NCBI RefSeq assembly: GCF_003675385.1 | Contig: NZ_RCWZ01000004.1 | Span: forward strand, 558,001-622,000 | DNA: 64,000 nt | Reading direction: 5' to 3' | From: Mucilaginibacter kameinonensis | GTDB taxonomy: Bacteria; Bacteroidota; Bacteroidia; Sphingobacteriales; Sphingobacteriaceae | Shown: piece after piece, positions 16,795 to 25,493 of the stretch | Position numbering within the stretch: the stretch's first letter is position 1 | How the letters are laid out: each line of letters opens with the position of its first letter | Program-made: the position numbers and the translations under genes | Notes under the pieces: model-generated | What the model was told of the DNA's origin: nothing | Seen by the model: the letters and a program-made list of their open reading frames with translations, nothing else | Databases searched by the model: none

Positions 16795-17376
16795 ATGGTA
16801 TCATATTCTCACCTTCCTGACATCGAACTGCTCCAACTCCTCAAACAGTCGGACCATTCCGCCTACACCGAGATCTACCACCGATATTTCCACCTGATGT
16901 ACGTTCACGCTTACAAAAAACTGCGTGACGAAGCCCAGGCTGAAGACATTGTCCAGGAACTGTTCGCTAAGCTTTGGTTTAAGAGAGATTTTATAGACAT
17001 CGATCAAAACCTTTCAGCTTATCTTTATTCGGCCATCAGGAACAAGATCTTCGACCTGTTCGCCCATGAGAAAGTTAAATCTAAATACCTGGATTCGCTT
17101 CAGGATTATGTGCGCTCCGGCCAATCCGTACCTACGGATTCCCGCATCCGCGAAAAACAGCTGCAGGCCCATATTGACAAGGAGATCGCAGCCCTGCCAC
17201 CTAAAATGCAGCGGATCTTTGAAATGAGCAGAAAGGAAGGACTGAGTCATAAAGAGATCGCAAAGGAGCTCTCCACTTCGGAGAACAATATTTCCACACA
17301 GGTTACCAGCGCGCTCCGTATTTTGAGGACCAAACTGGGGCTATTTATTTACCTATTTTTGATGACCAGGTTATAA
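16795..17376 (+). CDS. ECF-type RNA polymerase sigma-70 factor (Bacteroidota FecI-like)
   Basis: The 193-residue protein has region 2 (HSAYTEIYHRYFHLMYVHAY, AEDIVQELFAKLW, AYLYSAIRNKIFD) and region 4 with a helix-turn-helix (LSHKEIAKELSTSENNISTQV). This is the layout of the Bacteroides expansion family of ECF sigma factors. I start it at ATG 16795; a longer open frame reaches back to 16564 but runs through the folded RNA element and adds no sigma sequence. Such factors normally sit directly before a FecR anti-sigma gene and a SusC/SusD pair. Here no FecR follows, and the nearest is at 40147. It ends with a hydrophobic tail (GLFIYLFLMTRL). Confidence 0.88.
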   Translation: MVSYSHLPDIELLQLLKQSDHSAYTEIYHRYFHLMYVHAYKKLRDEAQAEDIVQELFAKLWFKRDFIDIDQNLSAYLYSAIRNKIFDLFAHEKVKSKYLDSLQDYVRSGQSVPTDSRIREKQLQAHIDKEIAALPPKMQRIFEMSRKEGLSHKEIAKELSTSENNISTQVTSALRILRTKLGLFIYLFLMTRL

Positions 17377-18212
17377 ATCAGTTAAGGTCTTAACTTCGCC
17401 ACAAAAAGAGAAACTTCCAACCGATGGCAAAAGTGTCGGAACATATTGGCCATTCGAAATATTGACAACCAATAACAAAGATTTTTCAAAAGAATAAATT
17501 TGTACTTGTACATGATATTTGGCCATATAGAAATAACATCCGTAATCCGACCATACTTCATTTGATAATTACGGTACTGCCAATCTATTACCGAATAACA
17601 CCCAGTGATATAGAAAGGACCGGTCCAGCATAAGGTAATACTTAGTCTTATTCCGAAACTTAAAATGGATTCCTAAGCTAGGCTCGAAACAAGAGTCCGT
17701 TCACTCCTATGCATATCGTTATTTACTGAACAAATCCCAAACGACCAAGTCCTTGATGTTTTACCTCCCCCAACCGCGTTAAGGATTGACGTGAAAAGCC
17801 CGCAGTATGCGAAGCAAGCGAGGACTTGCAACAAAAGCCTGGCCGGAGGCAACGCCACGAAAACTTAAACCATCTTAATTTTGGCGTGTAATCCTCCTCA
17901 TCATCACCAAGAACAACCCATTTCCGGTTTCAACTAACCCCAAACCCCAAAATTAGCCTCAACAATCACATCAAAAAACATTTACTAAAACCCATCTCCA
18001 CCAAAACCAATAAAAATATCCCCCATATTTTTTCGATTTGATTCCCCTTTACCTCCCCCCCTCTCCACCAAAACCAATAAAAATACAATCCCTGATATTC
18101 TTTTAAATTTCCTTTTATAGCCCTTAACCCTTTTCTTCTCCTCCCTTCCGATCCCCCTTCCATCTTATCCACAAACCTGCACAAATCCGGCCCGTTTTTT
18201 AACTTTGGCCCG
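17377..18212. other. 836-bp intergenic region with repeat copy B and direct repeats
   Basis: No credible gene is present. The region holds repeat copy B (17774-17857) and a perfect 23-bp direct repeat at 17996-18018 and 18063-18085 (starting CTCCACCAAAACC), both in a C-rich, G-poor strand. The block from about 17690 to the following gene resembles 39700-40146 in front of fecR at several points, so the two leaders may be related. The minus-strand frame 17858-17673 encodes a 61-residue hydrophobic peptide that has a counterpart in copy D. Confidence 0.55.
17774..17857 (+). repeat. dispersed intergenic repeat, copy B
   Basis: The core runs from CCGCGTTAAGGATTGACG to GGAGGCAACGCCA and contains the hairpin GCAAG-CGAGGA-CTTGC. 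Similarity to copy C continues downstream (CTCATCATCA and ACCCATTTCCGGTT), and similarity to copy D continues upstream. Copies C (22600) and D (39807) keep the same order of blocks. Confidence 0.75.
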
Positions 18213-19508
18213 ATGAATATGATCCGTACTTTTCTCCTGTTATCCGTACTTACACTTTCCGCATGGCATAAACCGCAAACCACCGGACTCCTGGAAGATT
18301 TCGGCAAGGGCAGTAAAACAGCCTACGCCCCCAGTTCCGTGACCTTCACCAGCGGAACATGGTACCTGACAGACGCGCTGACCGATAAAAACGCCGTCCG
18401 TATCAGGAACAACGGCAGGCTTTCCATGACTTTCGATTTTAACGGCGAGGCACGGACGCTTGAGGTCAGCTACGCAGCTTACGGGAGCGATGAGAACTCC
18501 GGTTTCCAGGTCTGGTATTCCACCGATCAGGGTAAAAGCTACAGGCAAACCGGTACCCTCCGAAATACGCAGGGAAGCACGGAACAATCCACGACCTTTT
18601 CCACGAACATCAAAGGGCCGGTCAGGTTTGAATTACGCAAGGTTTCCGGCGGCAAGAACAGGATCCTGATCAGCAAATTCGCCATCAATGCACCTACGCA
18701 GCCCTCAGCGCAAACCTCAGGCAGCTCCCAATCATTGAAAAGCAATTATAACTACGACAACAGCAACCTGCTGCTTGGCAACCCGAGCCATGCAAATACC
18801 GACTTGAGTACCCCCGATAATTACCTCATCGACAAAAGCTATTATATCAGCAGCTACAACAGGAGCCGGGGCTGCCCGAATTGGGTGAGCTGGCACATCG
18901 GCAAAAATGATTTCGGCAGTGCGGACCGGCAAAACGATTTCCGCCCGGATGCCACCCTGCCCGCAGGCTGGTACCAGGTGGCCGATACGGATTATAAAAA
19001 TTCCGGCTTTGACAAAGGGCACAACTGCCCCAGCGCGGACCGGACCAGCACAACAGCAGCCAACTCGGCCACTTTTTTAATGGACAACATGATGCCTCAG
19101 GCCCCCAATAACAACCAGAAGACCTGGGAGCACCTGGAAGCCTATTGCCGCGACCAGGTCAAAGCCGGCATGGAGGTTTATGTCATCGCCGGGAGCTACG
19201 GCTCTGGCGGCTATGGCCGGAGCGGCTATTTTAAAACGATCGCGGGCGGCAAGGTGACGGTGCCTTCGAATATCTGGAAGGTCGTGGTGGTGATCCCGGA
19301 AGGCGATCATGACCTGCAGCGCATCAATACGAAAACCAGGGTGATCGCCGTCAATACACCCAACGATAACATTATCACGCCGAACTGGATGAACTATACC
19401 TGTACGGTCAGGGATATCGAAAAGGCCACAGGTTACGACCTGCTGTCCGCCCTGCCAAAACCGGTACAGGACGCGGTGGAAACTGTAAAGTTTAAGGGCG
19501 GCAATTGA
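18213..19508 (+). CDS. secreted DNA/RNA non-specific endonuclease (NUC1 family)
   Basis: The 431-residue protein starts with a signal peptide (MIRTFLLLSVLTLSAW), then a beta-rich domain (about 30-150) with features of a carbohydrate-binding or lamin-like module. The NUC1 domain follows from about 185 (NYLIDKSYYISSYNRSRGCPNWVSWHI). The catalytic DKGH motif is near 266 (GFDKGHNCPSADRT), with a later Asn-rich metal region (NMMPQAPNNNQKTWEHLE). These His-metal enzymes degrade any DNA or RNA outside the cell, for nutrition or competitor killing. A TAACTTTG box at 18200-18207 lies only 5 bp before the ATG. Confidence 0.88.
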   Translation: MNMIRTFLLLSVLTLSAWHKPQTTGLLEDFGKGSKTAYAPSSVTFTSGTWYLTDALTDKNAVRIRNNGRLSMTFDFNGEARTLEVSYAAYGSDENSGFQVWYSTDQGKSYRQTGTLRNTQGSTEQSTTFSTNIKGPVRFELRKVSGGKNRILISKFAINAPTQPSAQTSGSSQSLKSNYNYDNSNLLLGNPSHANTDLSTPDNYLIDKSYYISSYNRSRGCPNWVSWHIGKNDFGSADRQNDFRPDATLPAGWYQVADTDYKNSGFDKGHNCPSADRTSTTAANSATFLMDNMMPQAPNNNQKTWEHLEAYCRDQVKAGMEVYVIAGSYGSGGYGRSGYFKTIAGGKVTVPSNIWKVVVVIPEGDHDLQRINTKTRVIAVNTPNDNIITPNWMNYTCTVRDIEKATGYDLLSALPKPVQDAVETVKFKGGN

Positions 19509-19574
19509 TCCGCCGTCCTCGTTGTCATTACTATTTGACAGGGTCAACTGATCCCATCAAACTATCAGGCCATC

Positions 19575-19862
19575 ATGAGCGCCCCGAAAGAGGCCCGGAA
19601 GAACGCATTGAACAAGGTATCCTGGACCTCAAAAATAGTAGCGTATAAAAAAAGAAAACTAAACCTTGCGGTAGTGGCTATCTATACGAACGCGGACCAT
19701 TCGGCTCTTGGCGTTCCGGAGCTTTTCACGCTATTACCGGATACTTCGGTAAAGGCATTATTCAAGGAAATACTGTTCAATGCTGTAACGGGCAAATCGG
19801 GCTCCGGGGATTACTACCAGGTAATATGGCACACGATACGTGCCAAATGTTTTGCCAGCTGA
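19575..19862 (+). CDS. small hypothetical protein
   Basis: This is a 95-residue basic protein (pattern KKRKLNLAVVAIYTN) without a known domain, signal peptide or membrane segment. It follows the nuclease gene by 66 bp on the same strand and may be co-transcribed. Its middle has an ordinary mixed sequence (ALGVPELFTLLPDTSVKALFKEI). An immunity or accessory role for the nuclease is only a guess. Confidence 0.5.
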   Translation: MSAPKEARKNALNKVSWTSKIVAYKKRKLNLAVVAIYTNADHSALGVPELFTLLPDTSVKALFKEILFNAVTGKSGSGDYYQVIWHTIRAKCFAS

Positions 19863-19911
19863 CTAAGCAGCGTAAATATGCCTGTTGGTATCGGGTTATA
19901 ATCTAACCGGT

Positions 19912-20553
19912 TTATTTTTTGACGATATGCGTTGCATCGATCACACAGGCGAGCGCTGCATAACGCAGGGATTCAAAATCAGGAATGTAACTACCTGTAT
20001 GCAAAACCTCAAATTGCAAAATATGAAGATCGACTACAACGCGAAATAATTTGGCTGTGTCAAATTCTGGCAGCGCAAACAACATCGCCGTTTTATTCGT
20101 GTTCAATGAAATATCAGCGATTCCCTTATCACCGTATTCCGCTTTGCAAAAATTTGAGATACAATTTTCGATCTTCTTCAACAATTGTTCCGGACCGGAC
20201 TGGTTATAAACAGGAAATGCGTAACTATTCTTCCGAAATTCAGCTAACATCAGCCTGTCCGCTTTTGAGAGGCGGGTATAAATTCTGTTGAAATCCACGA
20301 CGATATCGCTACGGATACCATTCAATGCGGGTGCCATGATTTTCTTTTGGAAGACCATCCGGTATTGGTCGAACCAAACCGCCTTCCCTTTATCATAAAG
20401 ATTTTGGAGATCAATAAACGATTGGCGGAGACTTTCTGCTTCCTCTTTACTTTCGGGATGATTCCCGACATATATATTCAACCGCTCGAACAGCTGGTTA
20501 AATATTTCATTGTTACCTGCACACTCTTCGGCAGAGAATTGATTTGGATCCAT
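19912..20553 (-). CDS. hypothetical protein
   Basis: This 213-residue soluble protein is on the minus strand. It contains helices with regular Leu/Ile spacing (NEIFNQLFERLNIYV, ESLRQSFIDLQNLY) and a later alpha/beta part (FRVVVDLHILQFEVLHTG). I do not recognise a family. It is flanked by the nuclease pair and by the toxin-antitoxin operon on the other strand, and no operon partner is visible. Codon use appears ordinary for the window. Confidence 0.6.
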   Translation of the reverse strand: MDPNQFSAEECAGNNEIFNQLFERLNIYVGNHPESKEEAESLRQSFIDLQNLYDKGKAVWFDQYRMVFQKKIMAPALNGIRSDIVVDFNRIYTRLSKADRLMLAEFRKNSYAFPVYNQSGPEQLLKKIENCISNFCKAEYGDKGIADISLNTNKTAMLFALPEFDTAKLFRVVVDLHILQFEVLHTGSYIPDFESLRYAALACVIDATHIVKK

Positions 20554-20614
20554 AGGAGCAAAATACCGAAAAAGGAGAGGACTTGATTCAATGTGAGTGA
20601 AAATCGCTTTCTTT

Positions 20615-20728
20615 TTAAACTATTGTCAAGCTTTGTTTAAATAGCAGGATCAGCACACTCTTCAGCCTGGAGAACAGTAGTATTCCCAGCAGCCAGATCG
20701 TCAATATTTCACTTATAAGTAAAACCAT
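20615..20728 (-). CDS. possible tiny membrane peptide
   Basis: An ATG at 20728 opens a 37-codon frame (MVLLISEILTIWLLGILLFS then RLKSVLILLFK) that would form one membrane helix with a basic end. There is no independent support beyond the hydrophobic pattern. It lies in the gap between a hypothetical gene and the toxin operon. Confidence 0.22.
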   Translation of the reverse strand: MVLLISEILTIWLLGILLFSRLKSVLILLFKQSLTIV

Positions 20729-20753
20729 CAGGTTCTCTATATAAATAATTTAG

Positions 20754-20761
20754 TAAATTTG
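20754..20761 (+). promoter_or_regulatory. candidate -7 element of the TA-chaperone operon
   Basis: TAAATTTG matches TAnnTTTG and lies 20 bp before the toxin ATG at 20782, leaving a short leader. No -33 TTG is evident. Confidence 0.5.
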
Positions 20762-20781
20762 CAGAATTACTGTATTTTTAA

Positions 20782-21282
20782 ATGAACTTCACATTAGAAA
20801 AAATAGAAAGGCTAAGCGGAGAACAGGCATCGGTATATTCCGTGACGCTTGAAGGAGATGATGGCTCACTATTTGAGAAGTTTTTAGAGGAATATACTAA
20901 TGACTATAAAGAAGAGATCAAAGACCTGGTAACGAGTTTGCAGAAAATAGGCCATAAAACCGGCGCAAGGGCGGATTTCTTCAAAGTCGGGGAAGGGCGG
21001 ATGAAGGACAATATTGATGCATTATTCGATGAACCTGATCGTAACCTGCGGCTTTATTGTATCAGGTTTGGGCGCGACTGTATCATACTGGGTGGCGGAG
21101 GACCAAAATCAACCCGGAGCTGGCAGGAAGACCCCAATTTAAGCAATCAAATGGAAATACTGATGGCTATCGCTGACAGGATCCATAAACGTTTTAAGGA
21201 GCGTGATCTACGATGGGCTCCAAACATGCGGGACATTATAGGAGAACTCGATTTTAAGGATAATGACGATGATGAAAATTGA
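20782..21282 (+). CDS. HigB/RelE-like toxin (Gp49 type)
   Basis: The 166-residue protein resembles the phage Gp49-like HigB group. Its core LRLYCIRFGRDCIILGGGGPKS (about 91-112) is followed by a helix (NQMEILMAIADRI), with basic residues around it (KSTRSW). These toxins are ribosome-dependent mRNA interferases. It overlaps the HTH antitoxin gene by 20 bp, in the toxin-first order usual for HigBA. With the SecB-like gene behind, it forms a toxin-antitoxin-chaperone set. The protein is somewhat longer than typical HigB, through its N-terminal part. Confidence 0.72.
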   Translation: MNFTLEKIERLSGEQASVYSVTLEGDDGSLFEKFLEEYTNDYKEEIKDLVTSLQKIGHKTGARADFFKVGEGRMKDNIDALFDEPDRNLRLYCIRFGRDCIILGGGGPKSTRSWQEDPNLSNQMEILMAIADRIHKRFKERDLRWAPNMRDIIGELDFKDNDDDEN

Positions 21283-21850
21283 AAAAAAGAGCAAGCGGGA
21301 CTCAATCATTGACGATGTGCTGGACTCGGTCAGCCCGATCGACGACCGAAAGATAGAGCACAGATTATTACTTGCGGCAAGGATAGCGGACCTGATCGCG
21401 GAAAAAGGTTATTCCAAAAAACAATTCGCAGACCTGATGGATAAAGAACCGTCAGTGATCAGTAAATGGCTTGGTGGCACCCATAACTTTACTCAGGACA
21501 CACTTTCCGAGATCAGTTTCAGATTAGGTATTTCGATGGTGGATTTCTACCAGGAACGGCAAAATCCGGTTGTCTTCCGCTCCACTTTCGATGTTACTCA
21601 GGTTACTGGCATTACCAAGATAAATCAGACGACACCATTAGCTTCGTATTATCCTGTTGATGCCGGGTTAATGAAGTTAAATGAACAGCCTTTTGTCTTG
21701 GCGCATATTGATCCTTCCGCAGGATGGTTGGATTTGATGGGCGCACGAGCCGTTTGTACCCAGATCACTGCCAGAATAACAGGCCAGGATGAACCAGGCA
21801 AATCAAAAAGAAAACGTCACCCGGAAGAAAACACTGTTCGAAAGGCTTAA
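21263..21850 (+). CDS. XRE-type antitoxin (HigA-like) with C-terminal extension
   Basis: The 195-residue protein has a Cro/CI helix-turn-helix at about 45-95 (ADLIAEKGYSKKQFADLMDKEPSVISKWLGG). A long C-terminal extension (100-195) follows, with hydrophobic patches. In toxin-antitoxin-chaperone systems such an extension is the chaperone-addiction region that keeps the antitoxin unstable unless the SecB-like chaperone binds it. ATGs at 21263, 21269 and 21272 are all usable. It probably represses its own operon. The chaperone link is inferred from gene order. Confidence 0.75.
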   Translation: MTMMKIEKKSKRDSIIDDVLDSVSPIDDRKIEHRLLLAARIADLIAEKGYSKKQFADLMDKEPSVISKWLGGTHNFTQDTLSEISFRLGISMVDFYQERQNPVVFRSTFDVTQVTGITKINQTTPLASYYPVDAGLMKLNEQPFVLAHIDPSAGWLDLMGARAVCTQITARITGQDEPGKSKRKRHPEENTVRKA

Positions 21851-21852
21851 TT

Positions 21853-22272
21853 ATGAGCAAAAACAAAGAGAAATTCAATGCCGACTTCCGACTGATCCAG
21901 ATCACAGAACGGAGGTTTGATTTCAATGTCCCGGATGCATTCCAGCCAAGGGGCGATTTTCAATACGCTGTTTCCCTGGAAATCAGTATGAATGCCAGCA
22001 AGCAAAAGTTTTATGTCGACAATCGGATCGAAGTACGGTCAGAAGTGAATGGCGCTGTGCTTTGTTTGCAGGATACCCGATATTATTTCGAGCTCATCGC
22101 GGACAAGGCCATTGATGTATTACCTTCGGATTTACAGATCAGCGCGAATGCCATTTCCCTTTCCACCTCACGAGGGCTGCTGTATTCACGTCTTCGCGGA
22201 ACGGCGTTGCATAACGCCATTTTGCCGCTTATCGATGCATCCGCTTTTTCGACCAACCAGGTAGGACAGTAA
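21853..22272 (+). CDS. SecB-like chaperone of a toxin-antitoxin system
   Basis: This is a 139-residue protein of SecB-like size. The end pattern SLSTSRGLLYSRLRGTALHN followed by LPLIDASAF matches SecB, where a T-x-R-G segment, a G-T-x-L segment and LP-x-IDP close the fold. The N-terminal half is beta-rich (FQYAVSLEISMN). It begins 2 bp after the antitoxin stop, so the three genes are a single operon. In such systems the chaperone shields the antitoxin. A stand-alone export chaperone is less likely given the neighbours. Confidence 0.7.
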   Translation: MSKNKEKFNADFRLIQITERRFDFNVPDAFQPRGDFQYAVSLEISMNASKQKFYVDNRIEVRSEVNGAVLCLQDTRYYFELIADKAIDVLPSDLQISANAISLSTSRGLLYSRLRGTALHNAILPLIDASAFSTNQVGQ

Positions 22273-22834
22273 AGTAACCAGCAATTTCTGGATGCCTGAA
22301 GAAGCGATTTCCTCAAGTAATTTCACAGCGTTCCATTACCCGTTGACCATGTTAGTCCTTGTTCGGCTGAAGCACCACTACCTGTATCTAATGAGGTACT
22401 TTTAAATAGGATCACTAACTTGACAAAGTTCGGATATATCAATCATTTAATTTAGTATTCTTAGTCCAATCAGATGATTCCAAATGCATCCTCCCGTTTT
22501 GCTTGAATTAAAAGGTCTTCTATAAGTACACGTACACGCCTTATCGAATCAGTCCTAAAGAACAGATTCCTCCCTTTATTGAACCGTATCCTATCACATC
22601 CGCGTTAAAGAATGCCGTTAAAAGCCAGCAGCGCGAAGCAAGCGGGGACTTGCAATAAAAGTCTGGCCGGAGGCAACGCCAAGAACACTCAGATCTTGTT
22701 AATTTTAATATATAATCTTCCTCATCATCATCCAGTACAACCCATTTCCGGTTCCGGTCAACTCCTAATCAAAGAACCATCCGCAGCGATCTACACCGAT
22801 ATCAACGCCTACATAAAAAACATCAACCCATATA
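22273..22834. other. intergenic region with repeat copy C
   Basis: This 562-bp gap between the TA operon and the catalase holds repeat copy C at 22600-22681 and related flanks on both sides (AAAAGGTCTTCT near 22508 shared with copy D; CTCATCATCATCC near 22723 shared with copy B). No reading frame in it looks coding. Confidence 0.5.
22600..22681 (+). repeat. dispersed intergenic repeat, copy C
   Basis: It carries CCGCGTTAAAGAATG, the hairpin GCAAG-CGGGGA-CTTGC and TCTGGCCGGAGGCAACGCCA in the same order as copy B. The minus strand reads LPPARLLLQVPACFA, the same peptide frame as copy B, then stops. Confidence 0.75.
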
Positions 22835-22864
22835 AAAGGCCGGAGCGTTTATTCTCCGGCCTTT
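22835..22864. terminator. terminator of the catalase gene
   Basis: AAAGGCCGGAG (22835-22845) and CTCCGGCCTTT (22854-22864) form a perfect 11-bp stem with an 8-nt loop, 6 bp after the catalase stop on the minus strand. The arms end in A and T runs on both strands, so it could work in both directions. Confidence 0.85.
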
Positions 22865-22870
22865 GAAGTA

Positions 22871-24349
22871 TCATAATCTAGGATCGCTAAAGCTATTGAC
22901 CTCCTCCATGGTCATTCCCAACGCATTGGCCACGCCGGCACCATAAGCCGGGTCTGCCTGGTAGCAGTTCCGGATATGACGGACCTGAATAAATTTCTGC
23001 GCGCCGCCGACCGCGGCAGCGGTATTGTTAAACAATAACCTTTTTTTCTCCTCGCTCATCAGGCGGAACAGGTTGCCCGGCTGAGAAAAGTAATCACTGT
23101 CGTCTTCCCGGAAATTATAGCTATAGGCATCTCCATGCAGGGCCATAGGCGGTTCCTTGTATTCGGGCTGTTCCTGCCATTCACCAAAGCTGTTCGGTTC
23201 GTAGCCCAGGGTAGATCCGTAGTTGCCATCAACCCGCATGGCACCGTCACGGTGATAGGCATGGTAAGGGCATCTGGGTTTATTTACCGGGATGTGCGCA
23301 TGATTGACACCCAAACGGTAACGCTGCGCATCACCGTAAGAAAATAACCTGCCCTGCAACATTTTATCCGGGGAATAACCCAAGCCCGGCACCACATGGG
23401 CCGGATTGAAAGCTGCCTGTTCCACTTCCGCAAAGTAATTATCAGGATTGCGGTTCAATTCAAATTCACCTACCTGAATTAAGGGGTAGTCGCCATGAGG
23501 CCAGACTTTGGTCAGGTCAAACGGATGGATGTGATAGGTTTCAGCATCCTTTTCCGGCATGATCTGAACATAAAAGGTCCATTTCGGAAAATCGCCGTTT
23601 TCAATCGCGTCATACAGGTCACGCTGGTGGGTTTCGCGGTCATTGGCGATCAGCGCTGCAGCTTCCTCGTTGCTGAGGTTCTCAACCCCCTGCTGGGTCA
23701 GGAAATGGTATTTTACCCAGAAGCGTTCGTTATCAGCGTTGATAAAACTAAAAGTATGACTGCCGAACCCGTGCATATGGCGATAGGATTTCGGTATTCC
23801 ACGGTCGCTCATTACCACAGTGACCTGGTGCAATGATTCCGGGAGGAGTGTCCACCAGTCCCAGTTATTATCCGCACTACGCAGGTTAGTCCTTGGGTCA
23901 CGTTTCACCACGTGATTCAGGTCAGTAAATTTCAACGGGTCGCGGATAAAAAAGACCGGCGTATTATTGCCAACCATATCCCAGTTACCTTCCTCGGTGT
24001 AGAATTTAAGCGAAAAACCACGGATATCGCGCTCCGCATCAGCAGCACCGCGTTCACCGGCGACGGTAGAGAACCGGGCGAACATTTCCGTTTTTTTACC
24101 GATCTCCGAAAATAATTTGGCTTTGGTGTAGGCGGTAATATCGTGCGTCACGGTGAAGGTTCCGTAAGCTCCTGAACCCTTGGCATGCATCCTGCGCTCA
24201 GGGATGACCTCGCGGTCAAAATGAGCTAATTTTTCCAGGAACCAGAAGTCCTGCATTAACAGGGGGCCTCTCGGACCGGCAGTCATCACATTGTTGTTGT
24301 CAGGCACCGGGCGACCGGTCGCGGTGGTAAGTTTTTTATCATTTTCCAT
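22871..24349 (-). CDS. katA: monofunctional haem catalase
   Basis: The 492-residue protein is a small-subunit (clade 3 type) catalase, dismuting hydrogen peroxide to water and oxygen in the cytoplasm. It has the distal-His segment RRMHAKGSGAYG (about residues 53-64), the distal Asn in GNNTPVFFIRDP, and the proximal Tyr in RLFSYGDAQRYRLG. The NADPH-binding type of C-terminus is short, as expected. It has a perfect terminator directly behind. The 5' side is about 1.1 kb of gene-poor DNA. It is probably transcribed alone; no OxyR or Fur site is recognised. Confidence 0.95.
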   Translation of the reverse strand: MENDKKLTTATGRPVPDNNNVMTAGPRGPLLMQDFWFLEKLAHFDREVIPERRMHAKGSGAYGTFTVTHDITAYTKAKLFSEIGKKTEMFARFSTVAGERGAADAERDIRGFSLKFYTEEGNWDMVGNNTPVFFIRDPLKFTDLNHVVKRDPRTNLRSADNNWDWWTLLPESLHQVTVVMSDRGIPKSYRHMHGFGSHTFSFINADNERFWVKYHFLTQQGVENLSNEEAAALIANDRETHQRDLYDAIENGDFPKWTFYVQIMPEKDAETYHIHPFDLTKVWPHGDYPLIQVGEFELNRNPDNYFAEVEQAAFNPAHVVPGLGYSPDKMLQGRLFSYGDAQRYRLGVNHAHIPVNKPRCPYHAYHRDGAMRVDGNYGSTLGYEPNSFGEWQEQPEYKEPPMALHGDAYSYNFREDDSDYFSQPGNLFRLMSEEKKRLLFNNTAAAVGGAQKFIQVRHIRNCYQADPAYGAGVANALGMTMEEVNSFSDPRL

Positions 24350-25120
24350 ATGGTGATTTTTTGTGGCATTCCATTGTTCAACCAGATCAGAAGTTTAGCT
24401 GCCGTAAAATGCAGCCGCCGTTTCGATTTCATGGGATCAGGATGCCTTGGTTAATAATGCTTGTTGATTATCGGGTACTATTGAGATATTTTAAGCGGGT
24501 GTGGCCGACGCTTTAAGAATCAGTGCTGCAACTTCCGCGTCCTGCGAAGCCAAACAGCATTTCCTGCTTTCAGGTGTATGCTCCTGCGGGCATTGACACG
24601 CGGCTGAACAGGCTGCTGTTTCTGTCCGGATCATTAGATCGTTATCTAATGCCGGGTAAAGGTTTGCTTTTTCTTTCCGCGCAGGAAACAGGAATTACAT
24701 ACTGGCAGGGAGGACCATTACCAAATGCGCTGTGGGCCGGCGCAATGCTGAGTTTTTTTTTCATGATGTTCATATTTGATAGCATAAACTGTTTGAGCTT
24801 TTGCCGAAAAGCATACCAATTTGATACCCAAATACAAGTCCCTACAAATCAAACACTTAAAAAAAATCAATTTTCGATACTTTACTAAATAGCGTTAAGT
24901 CACGATGCTTAAATGATATTTCGTTTATCCCGTAATGTCGGATCTTAACTCAAGTCAGAAGCATCTCCCGCTGTTTCAGTCAGCACACAACGGGAACGAA
25001 CCAGTATTGAACCGGGCGGGCAACGCCCCGGATTAAAATTTAAGCGTTATTAATTCACGAGATGTTTACTGGTCACTGTTTGGGATCGATAGATTAAAAC
25101 CACGGCAACATTTGATAACT
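24350..25120. other. gene-poor stretch upstream of the catalase
   Basis: The best open frame (24523-24888, GTG start) reads as an unlikely mixture and has no recognisable domain, so I do not call it. The catalase promoter should lie near 24350-24420, but I find no convincing TAnnTTTG box. The region appears to be decayed DNA leading into an Old Yellow Enzyme relic. Confidence 0.4.
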
Positions 25121-25342
25121 TCATGGCGGCTTTGATATTAACAATTTTGATATCATAACCCCTTCCGGTATTTCACAGGACTTTACTGTTGCGCCTTCAA
25201 CAAAATGCAGATAGGCGAGATTGTAGGCGTTCAGTTTTTCAATCAGGAAACCGTAGATACCCATAAGTAGCTGGGCAAATCCGAAGCATTTTTCAGATCC
25301 AATACACGTTTTAAGGGACTTAGAACATTTTTCATGATCCAT
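25121..25342 (-). pseudogene. fragment of an Old Yellow Enzyme-type flavin oxidoreductase
   Basis: A 73-codon frame contains FLIEKLNAYNLAYLHFVEGA, which matches the LN-x-Y-x-LAYLH-x-VE segment of NemA/OYE-type alkene reductases. The rest of the roughly 360-residue enzyme is absent on both sides. It is a relic, in keeping with the decayed surroundings. Confidence 0.6.
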
Positions 25343-25493
25343 AACTGTGTGTTTTTGAAACCGTTCGTGTCAAGTTCGAGTACCGTCGTGTCTATTATTA
25401 ATTACAGGAGGTTTGTCTACATACAAAAATCTGTTAGCGAGCATATAATTCAATTTTATATATTCGGGCGAGCCACTGAACTGCTAAAGACGA

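Noticed and set aside
24523..24888. 121-codon frame with GTG start
   Set aside because: There is no recognisable domain, the translation is an odd mixture and the surroundings are decayed DNA.
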